This document shows, piece after piece, positions 1 to 6,334 of a stretch of DNA of 26,840 nt (positions are counted from its first letter, which is position 1; every line of letters begins with the position of its first letter). The stretch comes from Actinomycetes bacterium. GTDB lineage: Bacteria > Actinomycetota > Actinomycetes > Actinomycetales > Cellulomonadaceae. The stretch spans positions 1 through 26,840 of the forward strand of contig JAEWGQ010000428.1 of the NCBI GenBank assembly GCA_023388235.1, read 5' to 3'. The notes under the pieces were generated by a model. The model did not search any database. It saw only the letters and a list, made by a program, of their open reading frames with translations, and had not been told where the DNA came from. The position numbers were made by a program, and so were the translations under genes.

Positions 1-93
1 CAGGTCGCGCGCCACGTCCGCGACCGTCCGGCCAGCGGCGAGCAGATCGAGCACCTTGCGCCGGAACTCCGGCGGGTATCCACGACGTCCCAC
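1..93 (-). CDS. IS3-family transposase OrfA, N-terminal part (runs off window)
   Basis: Only the first 31 codons lie in the window. They start with GTG at 93-91 and read V-G-R-R-G-Y-P-P-E-F-R-R-K-V-L-D-L-L, then A-A-G-R-T-V-A-D-V-A-R-D-L. This is the usual opening of the helix-turn-helix OrfA of IS3-family elements (a basic start, P-P-E-F-R-R-K-V, then a G-R-T-V-A-D-V-A helix-turn-helix). A strong ribosome site (GGAGGAGG, about 98-106 on the minus strand) sits just upstream of the GTG. OrfA binds the IS ends and is normally fused by frameshift to an OrfB DDE integrase, which would lie left of the window. The family call is from motif recognition; the exact IS name is not known. Confidence 0.8.
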   Translation of the reverse strand, partial: MGRRGYPPEFRRKVLDLLAAGRTVADVARDL

Positions 94-189
94 GAGGCCC
101 TCCTCCAAGGGTCAAGTGGCACAAGAATCCAGCAACCCGACTCCACCGAACCCGGGACACACCACCTCCACTGAACCCGGGGCGGTTCA
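94..189 (-). mobile_element. End of the IS3-family element (terminal repeat and leader)
   Basis: Read on the minus strand from 189, the sequence begins TGAACCGCCCCGGGTTCAG, which has the TG start and TGAACCGCCCCGG character common at the ends of actinobacterial IS3-family elements. A related block (CCCGGGTTCGGTGGAG) recurs about 30 bases further in, giving two imperfect direct copies that may bind transposase. The leader then reaches the OrfA ribosome site. The boundary at 189 is inferred from the TG dinucleotide and from the excisionase-like reading frame that resumes immediately outside it. Confidence 0.65.
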
Positions 190-292
190 GTCTGGCGAGG
201 TTCGCTCTGTCCACGTGGGCCGGCTCCGCAAGGTGCCAGTGCGAGCACTCGAGTCGTATGTCGACCGGATCGGCACAGCAGCGCCCGAGTGA
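190..292 (+). pseudogene. Excisionase-like DNA-binding protein, C-terminal remnant cut by IS3
   Basis: Immediately outside the IS3 end an open frame reads S-G-E-V-R-S-V-H-V-G-R-L-R-K-V-P-V-R-A-L, then E-S-Y-V-D-R-I-G and a short tail, stopping at 290-292. The pattern of a hydrophobic turn, V-G-R-(L/R)-R-K-V-P, then a helix ending in Y-V/I-x-R is the C-terminal half of the small winged helix-turn-helix excisionase (Xis/MerR-like) family. These are about 60-75 residues long and sit beside integrases in actinobacterial integrative elements. The N-terminal helix-turn-helix is missing, replaced by IS3 sequence, so the gene is broken. The match is short (about 30 residues), so another MerR-type DNA-binding protein is possible. 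Confidence 0.55.
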
Positions 293-669
293 CAGCGGAT
301 CGTGGTTGCGAGGCGACCTCGGCGCCTACGCTCTCGGTGTGGACGGAGCGAGCTTCAGCGCTAGGCGCGGTGGATGGGACTCCCGGGTCGTCGCTGTCGA
401 GCGCGACGGGCGCCTGACCTAGGGAATCTACGAAGTGTGTTAGGACGGGGGCTCAGGCGGCCTGCGTCAGAGCCCGACGCTGCCAGTGAACGATGGAGAA
501 GTGGGGCCCGTCACGCTTGTGGACTCCAGACACCGGAGGCGCCGGAGGTCACGGGCCGCGGTGAGGCAAGCTAACCGCCCGCAACGCAGGCTCACGCCTT
601 AATGATGCGACGGTCGGGAGCACTCGCCGGCGGGTGGCCCGGCCTGACGGCAGCCGATCGCTCAGGCAG
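293..669. other. Intergenic stretch with no supportable gene
   Basis: About 375 bases between the excisionase remnant and the stop codon of the transporter gene. Open frames here are short and have no recognisable motif. A weak inverted repeat (GCCGG at 626-630 and CCGGC at 639-643) lies downstream of the transporter stop on the minus strand. It lacks a T-tract, so it is at best a poor terminator candidate for the que operon. The stretch may be decayed remains of the integrative element that carried the excisionase. Confidence 0.4.
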
Positions 670-1251
670 TCACGCAGGGTCAGCGGTAGACGGCGCCAAG
701 AGCCGGACCAGACGGCCGTCGGAGGACGCCCACACGCGCCGGGCGAGGGCGAGCGCGACAACGGCGAGCGCCGTCATCCACGCCTTCCCCACGACCTGGC
801 CGGTCAGGTATGTCAAGGAGCCGAAGGCGAGCCAGAGGAACAGGATCGAGTCGACCACTAGTCCGACGAGGTTGCTAGCAATGACGGCCGTGAGCCACCG
901 ACGGCGCCGAAGCGGCGTGTACACGGCGAAGTCCGCAAGTTCGCTGAAGAGGAACGCGGTCGCGCTCGCGATGGCGAAGGCCGGCGAGATGACGGCCGAG
1001 AATGCGGCCCCAAGCACGATGCCCACGATGACCGCGCGAGTGCCGGCGACCTCCTGAAGGAGGTCGCGAAGCGTGAAGGCGAGCCCGGCGAAGTAGACCC
1101 CGGCCGGCGCCATGAGACCGAACCCCACCGGGACGGTGCCGAAGGTACCGATGGCCCAGTTCGCGAGGAAGACCGTCGCGACGTAGCCAAGGCCCAGGGC
1201 GACCCCGGTCGCTGTGTGGGCACGTGTGCGGTTGAGTTCAGCGATCGCCAT
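670..1251 (-). CDS. yhhQ: VUT-family (YhhQ-like) queuosine precursor transporter
   Basis: A 193-residue, strongly hydrophobic protein with about six membrane segments. Typical family features are an N-terminal segment ending near A-N-W, the patch V-P-V-G-F-G-L-M-A-P-A-G-V-Y-F-A-G, F-T-L-R-D-L-L-Q-E, and a charged loop in P-L-R-R-R-R-W. Members of the VUT/DUF165 family, such as E. coli YhhQ, import 7-deazaguanine precursors (preQ0, preQ1). The ATG at 1251 has a GAGGAG ribosome site about 6 bases upstream and overlaps the 3' end of queD by 14 bases, so it is the last gene of the queC-queE-queD operon. In this setting it would supply salvaged 7-deazaguanine for DNA modification; the substrate is inferred from the family and the context. 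Confidence 0.85.
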   Translation of the reverse strand: MAIAELNRTRAHTATGVALGLGYVATVFLANWAIGTFGTVPVGFGLMAPAGVYFAGLAFTLRDLLQEVAGTRAVIVGIVLGAAFSAVISPAFAIASATAFLFSELADFAVYTPLRRRRWLTAVIASNLVGLVVDSILFLWLAFGSLTYLTGQVVGKAWMTALAVVALALARRVWASSDGRLVRLLAPSTADPA

Positions 1252-1612
1252 GCTCTTCTCCTCGGTAGACGGCGCCAGAGGTGCAGGTCTCGCGCACGGT
1301 CACGGCTGAAAGGTAGGGGAGGGCACCGACGAGTTCCGCCCACAGCCACTCGGCAAGTCGCTCGCTCGTGGGGTTCTCGAGCCCGGGAACCTCGTTGAGG
1401 TAGTAGTGATCAAGGCGATCCAGCACTGGCCCGGCTGCCCGCTTCACGTCCCCGAAGTCCATGACCCACCCGAGGCGCTCGTCGACGGGCCCCTCCAGGT
1501 GGATCGCAATCCGGTACGAGTGGCCGTGGAGCCGGGAGCACTTGTGGCTCGCAGGAAGGTTCGGGAGGCGGTGGGCTGCCTCGAAGGTGAACTCGCGGAA
1601 GATCTCGGTCAT
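1238..1612 (-). CDS. queD: 6-carboxy-5,6,7,8-tetrahydropterin synthase
   Basis: A 124-residue member of the 6-pyruvoyl-tetrahydropterin synthase family. It converts 7,8-dihydroneopterin triphosphate to 6-carboxytetrahydropterin, the first committed step to preQ0. The three zinc histidines are visible as H14 and the R-L-H-G-H pair H29/H31. The catalytic cysteine is C25 (S-H-K-C-S-R), followed by the D-H pair D68-H69, the P-T-S-E-R-L-A segment near 81-87 and E108 (V-R-E-T). The frame is open 14 codons further upstream, but ATG at 1612 is chosen because it forms an ATGA overlap with the queE stop and gives the usual family start. Its 3' end overlaps the transporter gene. It depends on a host GTP cyclohydrolase, since no folE is present here. 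Confidence 0.93.
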   Translation of the reverse strand: MTEIFREFTFEAAHRLPNLPASHKCSRLHGHSYRIAIHLEGPVDERLGWVMDFGDVKRAAGPVLDRLDHYYLNEVPGLENPTSERLAEWLWAELVGALPYLSAVTVRETCTSGAVYRGEEHGDR

Positions 1613-2244
1613 GCGATCCCCAGGATCTTGTGGGTTTGGAGGCAGAGGCTCCACTGCGGATGGCGGAGGCAGTACTCGATCGCGGCACGGGTGTTGGCCG
1701 TGATGTCGGGCCCGTCCATTGGCTGGAGCCGGAAGGACCGGAAGTCCAAGTCCGCGAACATCTCGGGATCGCCACCGTCTTGCGGGTAGACGAGTTTCAG
1801 TTCGTCGCCGGCACGGGCTGCCAGCGGAGCGCCGGCCTTGGGGCTGACGCAGAGCCAGTCGATCCCCGGAGGTGGCACACGGGTGCCGTTCGTCTCTACG
1901 GCGATCTCGAAGCCGCGTGCGTGGAGCGCCTCCACGGCGGGCTCGTCCAGTTGGAGGAGCGGCTCTCCTCCGGTGCAGACGACGAAGCGGCGATCGGTGG
2001 TCGGGGGCACCCAGGCGGACTCGACAGCATCGGCCAGATCCTCGGCAGTCTGGAACCGGCCACCGCCTTCGCCGTCGGTGCCGACGAAGTCGGTGTCACA
2101 GAATTGGCAGATCGCTCGCTCTCGATCGCGCTCGCGTCCTGTCCAGAGATTGCAGCGGGAGAATCGGCAGAACACCGCTGGTCGGCCCGCCTGCGCCCCT
2201 TCGCCCTGGAGCGTGTAGAAGATCTCCTTGACGAAGTAGGTCAC
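1609..2244 (-). CDS. queE: 7-carboxy-7-deazaguanine synthase (radical SAM)
   Basis: Radical S-adenosylmethionine enzyme that contracts 6-carboxytetrahydropterin to 7-carboxy-7-deazaguanine. The N-terminus reads K-E-I-F-Y-T-L-Q-G-E-G, the classic QueE opening. The iron-sulfur cysteines are C31, C46 and C49, a C-x14-C-x2-C arrangement with an inserted loop, as in proteobacterial-type QueE, rather than the plain CxxxCxxC. Downstream are T-G-G-E-P-L-L, E-T-N-G-T, S-P-K-A and the C-terminal L-Q-P-M-D-G-P. GTG at 2244 is preferred because it follows the queC stop by one base and matches the usual family N-terminus; a GTG at 2280 would add 12 residues within queC. The stop overlaps the queD ATG. Confidence 0.92.
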   Translation of the reverse strand: MTYFVKEIFYTLQGEGAQAGRPAVFCRFSRCNLWTGRERDRERAICQFCDTDFVGTDGEGGGRFQTAEDLADAVESAWVPPTTDRRFVVCTGGEPLLQLDEPAVEALHARGFEIAVETNGTRVPPPGIDWLCVSPKAGAPLAARAGDELKLVYPQDGGDPEMFADLDFRSFRLQPMDGPDITANTRAAIEYCLRHPQWSLCLQTHKILGIA

Positions 2245-2245
2245 G

Positions 2246-2935
2246 TCACGCGTCGCGGTAGTTGAGCGGGTCAACGGCACCGGCCTCGGCGAAGCCGTTG
2301 AGGCGTAGGAGGCACGAGTCGCAATGGCCGCAGGGGCGGCCGTCGGGACTCGGGTCGTAGCAACTGGACGTGAGGCCGTAGTCCACGCCCAGCGTCAGCC
2401 CCTTGGCGATGATCTGTGCCTTGGTCATCTGCATGAGCGGTGCGTGGATCGTGAGACTCTTGCCCTCCACTCCTGCTCGCGTCGCCAGGCGCCCTACGTT
2501 CTCGAAGGCTGCGATGAAGTCGGGCCGGCAGTCGGGGTAGCCGCTGTAGTCCAGAGCGTTGACTCCGATGAAGATGTCCACAGCTCCGACGACTTCGGCG
2601 TAGCCAAGCGCGAAGGCCAGGAAGATGGTGTTCCGCGCGGGCACGTAGGTGATCGGGATGTCCGCCTCGAGCTCGTCGACGTGCTCGTGCTTCGGGACAT
2701 CGATGTCTGCGGTCAGTGCCGAGCCGCCGAAGGGACGCAGGTCAATGGTCGCGATCTCGTGCCTGCGCACGTCGAACGCCTCGGCGACCCGCGTGGCCGC
2801 CTCCAACTCAACCGCGTGTCGCTGCCCATACCGGAAGCTGAGTGCGTACGGGGTGAAGCCCTGGGAGCGGGCGATGGCAAGCACGGTGGTCGAGTCGAGA
2901 CCTCCGCTCAGGAGTACTACGGCTGGACGCTCCAC
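2246..2935 (-). CDS. queC: 7-cyano-7-deazaguanine (preQ0) synthase
   Basis: A 229-residue PP-loop ATPase that turns 7-carboxy-7-deazaguanine plus ammonia into preQ0 at the cost of ATP, completing the precursor pathway. The ATP-binding S-G-G-L-D-S loop is at residues 10-15. Also visible are the S-F-R-Y-G-Q-R-H segment, V-P-A-R-N-T-I-F (substrate and PP-loop face) and [14 protein letters not shown]. The C-terminal zinc site is C192, C202, C205 and C208 (C-x9-C-x2-C-x2-C). The GTG start at 2935 has a GAGGAG ribosome site about 8 bases upstream. It is the first gene of the minus-strand que operon and faces dpdC across a divergent intergenic region. Confidence 0.95.
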   Translation of the reverse strand: MERPAVVLLSGGLDSTTVLAIARSQGFTPYALSFRYGQRHAVELEAATRVAEAFDVRRHEIATIDLRPFGGSALTADIDVPKHEHVDELEADIPITYVPARNTIFLAFALGYAEVVGAVDIFIGVNALDYSGYPDCRPDFIAAFENVGRLATRAGVEGKSLTIHAPLMQMTKAQIIAKGLTLGVDYGLTSSCYDPSPDGRPCGHCDSCLLRLNGFAEAGAVDPLNYRDA

Positions 2936-3046
2936 GTGGGTCTCCTCGGTCGGATGTCAGGTAAGATCTCACTCTAGCGTCGTAACTGCAAGCACCGTCC
3001 GACGCAGGTGGGCAACAGTTTTCCGACCAAGCAAGGGGAGGCGCGG
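2936..3046. promoter_or_regulatory. Divergent promoter region between queC and dpdC
   Basis: The only intergenic space between the leftward que operon and the rightward dpd modification operon, so both promoters should lie here. On the minus strand TAGAGT (about 2974-2979) resembles a -10 element for queC; on the plus strand TAAGAT (about 2963-2968) resembles one for dpdC. Neither has a convincing -35. A short inverted pair, GGTCGGAT near 2948 and GTCCGAC near 2998, could be an operator. These are visual matches only. Confidence 0.3.
3034..3041 (+). promoter_or_regulatory. Ribosome binding site that sets the dpdC start
   Basis: AGGGGAGG lies 5 bases before GTG at 3047. It argues for the start at 3047 rather than the in-frame GTG at 3008, which has no comparable site. 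Confidence 0.6.
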
Positions 3047-3931
3047 GTGCGAAAACTGAACCTCGTCGTCACCTGCTCGGAGCGCAAGTCGCTGCCGGTG
3101 CCTGCGACTCTCCAGGTGCGGAGTCTGGCGGCCACATCGCCTGCGGAGCGGATCGCAGAGTGGTCGGGACGCCTACGTGGCGGCGGGAGCAAGCTCCCGC
3201 TGACGGAGCTGTACCGCGGAGAGCACTGGGCTCAGGTGCGAGGCCTGGTGGAGACAGCGCGAGCTCGTGGCTATGAGCCGACCCTTTGGGTCGCATCCGC
3301 AGGGCTCGGGCTGCGGCAGGCCGGCTACCGGGCCCCGGCCTACGGAGCGACCTTCGCGGCGCGACAGCCTGACTCCGTTGGGGGCTCAGCGGCTGAACGC
3401 CGCTGGTGGTGGAAGGGCCTGCGCGACCAACTTGGAGGTGCCGATCTCGGTGAACTCCCGCGCGATGGCGCCCTCATGATCGTTATGTCCGAGAGCTACG
3501 CCGATGCTCTCGGGGACGACCTTCGGGAGGCTGCGCGCGCAGTAGGAGAGACGCTGCTTGTCGGGGGAAGCGCGGACATCGACGGCATGGCGCGTGTGAG
3601 CTCTGACCGGATGCTTGCAGGTGAGCTCGGCGGGACCCTGGCGAGTCTCAACGTTCGCATGGCGACCGCATGGCTCGCACGTCTGCACGGCAGCGCGCTC
3701 GTCAACCCTCAACTGCTCCGCGACTGGGGGGCCTGGGCGGCGTCCGTGGCCTCCGAGCCGCGGCAGCCAGGCAAGCCCATGCGTGACGATCAGGTTCGCG
3801 AGTTCATCGCGCTCCGCCGCGGCAGCGAACGCTCCCGGACCACGCTGTTGACGGAACTCCGGGCCAGTGGCTACGCCTGCGAGCAAGGCCGCTTCGCTGC
3901 GCTCTACAGGGAGGTGCGGGCCGGTGCATGA
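3047..3931 (+). CDS. dpdC: Probable DpdC, YaaA/DUF6884-like protein of the Dpd modification module
   Basis: A 294-residue protein. The N-terminal half carries a pattern like YaaA/DUF6884-type proteins: L-N-L-V-V-T-C-S-E-R-K, then L-Y-R-G-E-H-W, L-W-V-A-S-A-G-L-G-L-R and Y-G-A-T-F. The C-terminal part (from about residue 240) looks like a small separate helical domain. In the Dpd system DpdC is needed to convert preQ0 already placed in DNA to the amido form (ADG). I assign DpdC because this is the first gene of the operon holding dpdA and dpdB, and because no other gene in the window can fill the role; the sequence itself does not show the reaction. The stop overlaps the first dpdB by 8 bases. 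Alternative: an unassigned accessory protein of the island. Confidence 0.62.
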   Translation: MRKLNLVVTCSERKSLPVPATLQVRSLAATSPAERIAEWSGRLRGGGSKLPLTELYRGEHWAQVRGLVETARARGYEPTLWVASAGLGLRQAGYRAPAYGATFAARQPDSVGGSAAERRWWWKGLRDQLGGADLGELPRDGALMIVMSESYADALGDDLREAARAVGETLLVGGSADIDGMARVSSDRMLAGELGGTLASLNVRMATAWLARLHGSALVNPQLLRDWGAWAASVASEPRQPGKPMRDDQVREFIALRRGSERSRTTLLTELRASGYACEQGRFAALYREVRAGA

Positions 3932-5057
3932 CGAGGTCATCGAGCGGCGTGCACTGCGGATCCTTCAGCGCGAGGACGTGCCGCTCTACCTGTTCGCACT
4001 TGCCGCGGAGGACGTGCAACGCATCGCCGACGTCGCGCGGATCTCGCGCGATGAGTTCGGCAGACTCATCGGGTACCAGCGCCCGGAGAAGAAGCAGCAC
4101 GTTGACCAGATCCTGTCGTACCTGGACTCAGAGAGCGTGATCTTCCCGAACGGGCTCATCCTCGCGCTGCCCTCATCAGTGCGGTTCACGTCCAGCCGAG
4201 GACCCGGCGCCAGCGACGGCCTGTCCACGAGCGGCACGCTCCGGATCCCCTGCCCCTCCGACGCGTCCGCTCCACGCCCCGCATGGATTGTCGACGGCCA
4301 GCAGCGCAGCCTCGCGCTGGCTCGGACACGCAACACCGGTCTAGCCGTGCCGGTGGCTGGCTTCGTGACCGATGACCTCGACCTTCAGCGAGAGCAGTTC
4401 CTCCGCGTCAACACCGTCCAGCCGCTGCCCGTCAACCTCGTCACCGAACTCCTGCCTGAGGTTCCGGCCACGATCTCCCCGCGCATGTCTGCACGGCGGC
4501 TCCCTTCGGCCCTCGTCGACATGCTCAACCAGGACCACGACTCGCCGTTCTATGGACTCGTGCGCCGCGCCTCGACCGAACCGGACAGGAAGGCGCGCGC
4601 CGTCGTCACGGACAACGGGCTCGTGCAGGCGATCGAGGAATCGCTCAGTTCTCCCTCCGGCGTGCTGTTCCCCTACCGGAACCTCGCCGAAGGAACCACT
4701 GATACCGCCGGCATCCGGACCCTGCTGCTGACCTACTGGACCGCCGTGCAGACAGTCTTTCCTGACGCGTGGGGACTTCCCCCCACCCGCAGTCGACTCA
4801 TGCACGGCATCGGAATCCGTGCCATGGGTCGGCTCATGGATCGCGTCATGGCCGGCGTCGACTTGAGTTCCCCGACGAGGGTCGAGCAAGCCTGCCTGGA
4901 GGTAGGACGCATCGCTCCGCTCTGCCGGTGGACGACCGGCACGTGGGACGAGCTCGGTGCGCGGTGGAACGACCTCCAGAACACCCCTCGGCACATCAGC
5001 ACTCTCTCCAACTACCTGGTGCGCGCGTACATCCAGGCCAAGGCGAGCGACGCATGA
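3924..5057 (+). CDS. dpdB: DpdB paralogue 1 (DndB-like, DGQQR motif)
   Basis: A 377-residue protein of the DGQHR/DndB-like family. The signature appears as W-I-V-D-G-Q-Q-R-S at about 121-129, preceded by G-Y-Q-R-P-E-K-K-Q (50-58) and L-P-N/F-P-N-G type strand motifs, and followed by E-Q-F-L-R-V-N-T-V-Q-P-L-P. The C-terminus ends in a W-N-D-L-Q-N-T-P motif. DpdB works with DpdA to insert preQ0 into DNA. GTG at 3924 is chosen because GGGAGGT at 3909-3915 is correctly spaced and the start overlaps dpdC by 8 bases; the frame is open further upstream without support. Its stop overlaps the dpdA start (ATGA). A second paralogue lies just after dpdA, which is unusual. Confidence 0.85.
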   Translation: MHDEVIERRALRILQREDVPLYLFALAAEDVQRIADVARISRDEFGRLIGYQRPEKKQHVDQILSYLDSESVIFPNGLILALPSSVRFTSSRGPGASDGLSTSGTLRIPCPSDASAPRPAWIVDGQQRSLALARTRNTGLAVPVAGFVTDDLDLQREQFLRVNTVQPLPVNLVTELLPEVPATISPRMSARRLPSALVDMLNQDHDSPFYGLVRRASTEPDRKARAVVTDNGLVQAIEESLSSPSGVLFPYRNLAEGTTDTAGIRTLLLTYWTAVQTVFPDAWGLPPTRSRLMHGIGIRAMGRLMDRVMAGVDLSSPTRVEQACLEVGRIAPLCRWTTGTWDELGARWNDLQNTPRHISTLSNYLVRAYIQAKASDA

Positions 5058-6334
5058 GGTTCTACTTCCCGGACAGCCAGGACATGATCAGTCCGACGTA
5101 CGACTTCGTTCACGACGAGTACTCACCACTCCGTGTACGACAGCGTGACGACCTGTACGCGCACGAGGGTGTGAAGCCACTTCCCTACGACGGCATCCTG
5201 GTGAGCAAGGGCATCGTCGACGGTTCCATCAGCGGGGCCGGCAAATACTCCAGCGCACAGCGCGCGCGGATCTACCGCCTGGGGGTTCGCCGGTTCTTCA
5301 GACTCCCAGACTCGGTCGACACCATGGGCGACAACGGCGCCTTCGCCTACGTCAACGAGCACGAGCCCCCAGTGACGGTCACCCAGGTGCTCGACTTCTA
5401 CGAGTCCTGTGGGTTCGACTCCGGTGTCAGCGTCGACCACATCGTCTTCGGCTTCGAAGACGACGACATGTACTCGCGCCCTGGGGCGAGACTCAGCGAC
5501 GAGCAGGCCGCCTGGGAGGAGCGACGCCAGATGACTCTCGACCTTGCTCAGTCGTTCCTCGAGGAGGCTGGTCATCGACGCATGAGCATGGTGCCGGTGG
5601 GCGCGGCTCAGGGCTGGAGCCCGGGCACGTACGCCAACAGCGTCGAGCGACTCCAGGAGATGGGCTACCGCCGCATCGCGCTGGGCGGGATGGTGCCGCT
5701 CAAGACGCGCGAGATCATCGCCGCGCTCAAGCGGGTCGATGAGGTGCGGAAGCCGGATACGGAGTTGCACCTGCTCGGCATCGGACGCTTCGACGCGATG
5801 GAGGAGTTCGCGCAACTCGGGGTCACCAGCATCGACAGCACGTCAGCGTTCCGTCAGGCCTTCATGGACGACCGGAACAACTACCACACCGCTGATGGCA
5901 ACTACGTCGCGATCCGCGTCCCGCAGGTCGACGGCAACGCCAGGCTCAAGCGGGCGATCCTGGCGGGTCGCGTGTCGCAGGCCGAAGCGGTCGCGAAGGA
6001 ACGCGAGTGCCTGGGGACGCTTCGCCGGTACGACTCAGACACTGCGACCCTGGCTGAGGCCCTGTCCGCCGTCCTCAACTACGACCGGCTTGTCCGGACC
6101 GAGAGAGAGCGAGAAGTGCGGTCGTACGACGCGGAGTACGAACTTATGCTCGCCCGGCGTCCCTGGAAGGCCTGCCACTGTAGCCTCTGCGCCGAGCACG
6201 GAATCGAGATCGCGATCTTCCGCGGAACCGAGCGCAACAAGCGCCGGGGCTTCCACAACCTGGCAGTCCTTGCACAAAAGATGCACAAGTTGCCCTCGCG
6301 TCAGAGCCGGGCATGGAGGGGTGCCCATGGCTAA
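5054..6334 (+). CDS. dpdA: DpdA, TGT-like DNA guanine transglycosylase
   Basis: A 426-residue member of the tRNA-guanine transglycosylase superfamily in its DNA-acting DpdA form; it exchanges guanine in DNA for preQ0. By position, D93 in G-D-N-G-A-F corresponds to the first catalytic aspartate of TGT, and D261 in S-I-D-S-T-S-A-F to the nucleophile. Between them lie V-P-V-G-A-A-Q-G-W-S (181-189) and the glycine-rich L-G-G-M-V-P-L (210-216). The zinc site is C374, C376, C379 and H401 (C-x-C-x2-C-x21-H). The barrel and zinc site are intact and I see no PUA domain. The ATG overlaps the first dpdB stop, and the end overlaps the second dpdB by 8 bases, so the three are translationally coupled. Residue equivalences are inferred without an alignment. 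Confidence 0.92.
   Translation: MRFYFPDSQDMISPTYDFVHDEYSPLRVRQRDDLYAHEGVKPLPYDGILVSKGIVDGSISGAGKYSSAQRARIYRLGVRRFFRLPDSVDTMGDNGAFAYVNEHEPPVTVTQVLDFYESCGFDSGVSVDHIVFGFEDDDMYSRPGARLSDEQAAWEERRQMTLDLAQSFLEEAGHRRMSMVPVGAAQGWSPGTYANSVERLQEMGYRRIALGGMVPLKTREIIAALKRVDEVRKPDTELHLLGIGRFDAMEEFAQLGVTSIDSTSAFRQAFMDDRNNYHTADGNYVAIRVPQVDGNARLKRAILAGRVSQAEAVAKERECLGTLRRYDSDTATLAEALSAVLNYDRLVRTEREREVRSYDAEYELMLARRPWKACHCSLCAEHGIEIAIFRGTERNKRRGFHNLAVLAQKMHKLPSRQSRAWRGAHG

Noticed and set aside
670..1057. Long plus-strand open frames across the que genes (for example 602-1057 and 1630-2265).
   Set aside because: They are antisense shadows of the que genes, caused by high GC at third codon positions, with no recognisable domains.
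5739..6326. Upstream extension of the second dpdB frame inside dpdA, which would make a 567-residue protein.
   Set aside because: The extension is low-complexity shadow sequence of dpdA; the ATG at 6327 has a good ribosome site and gives the family length.
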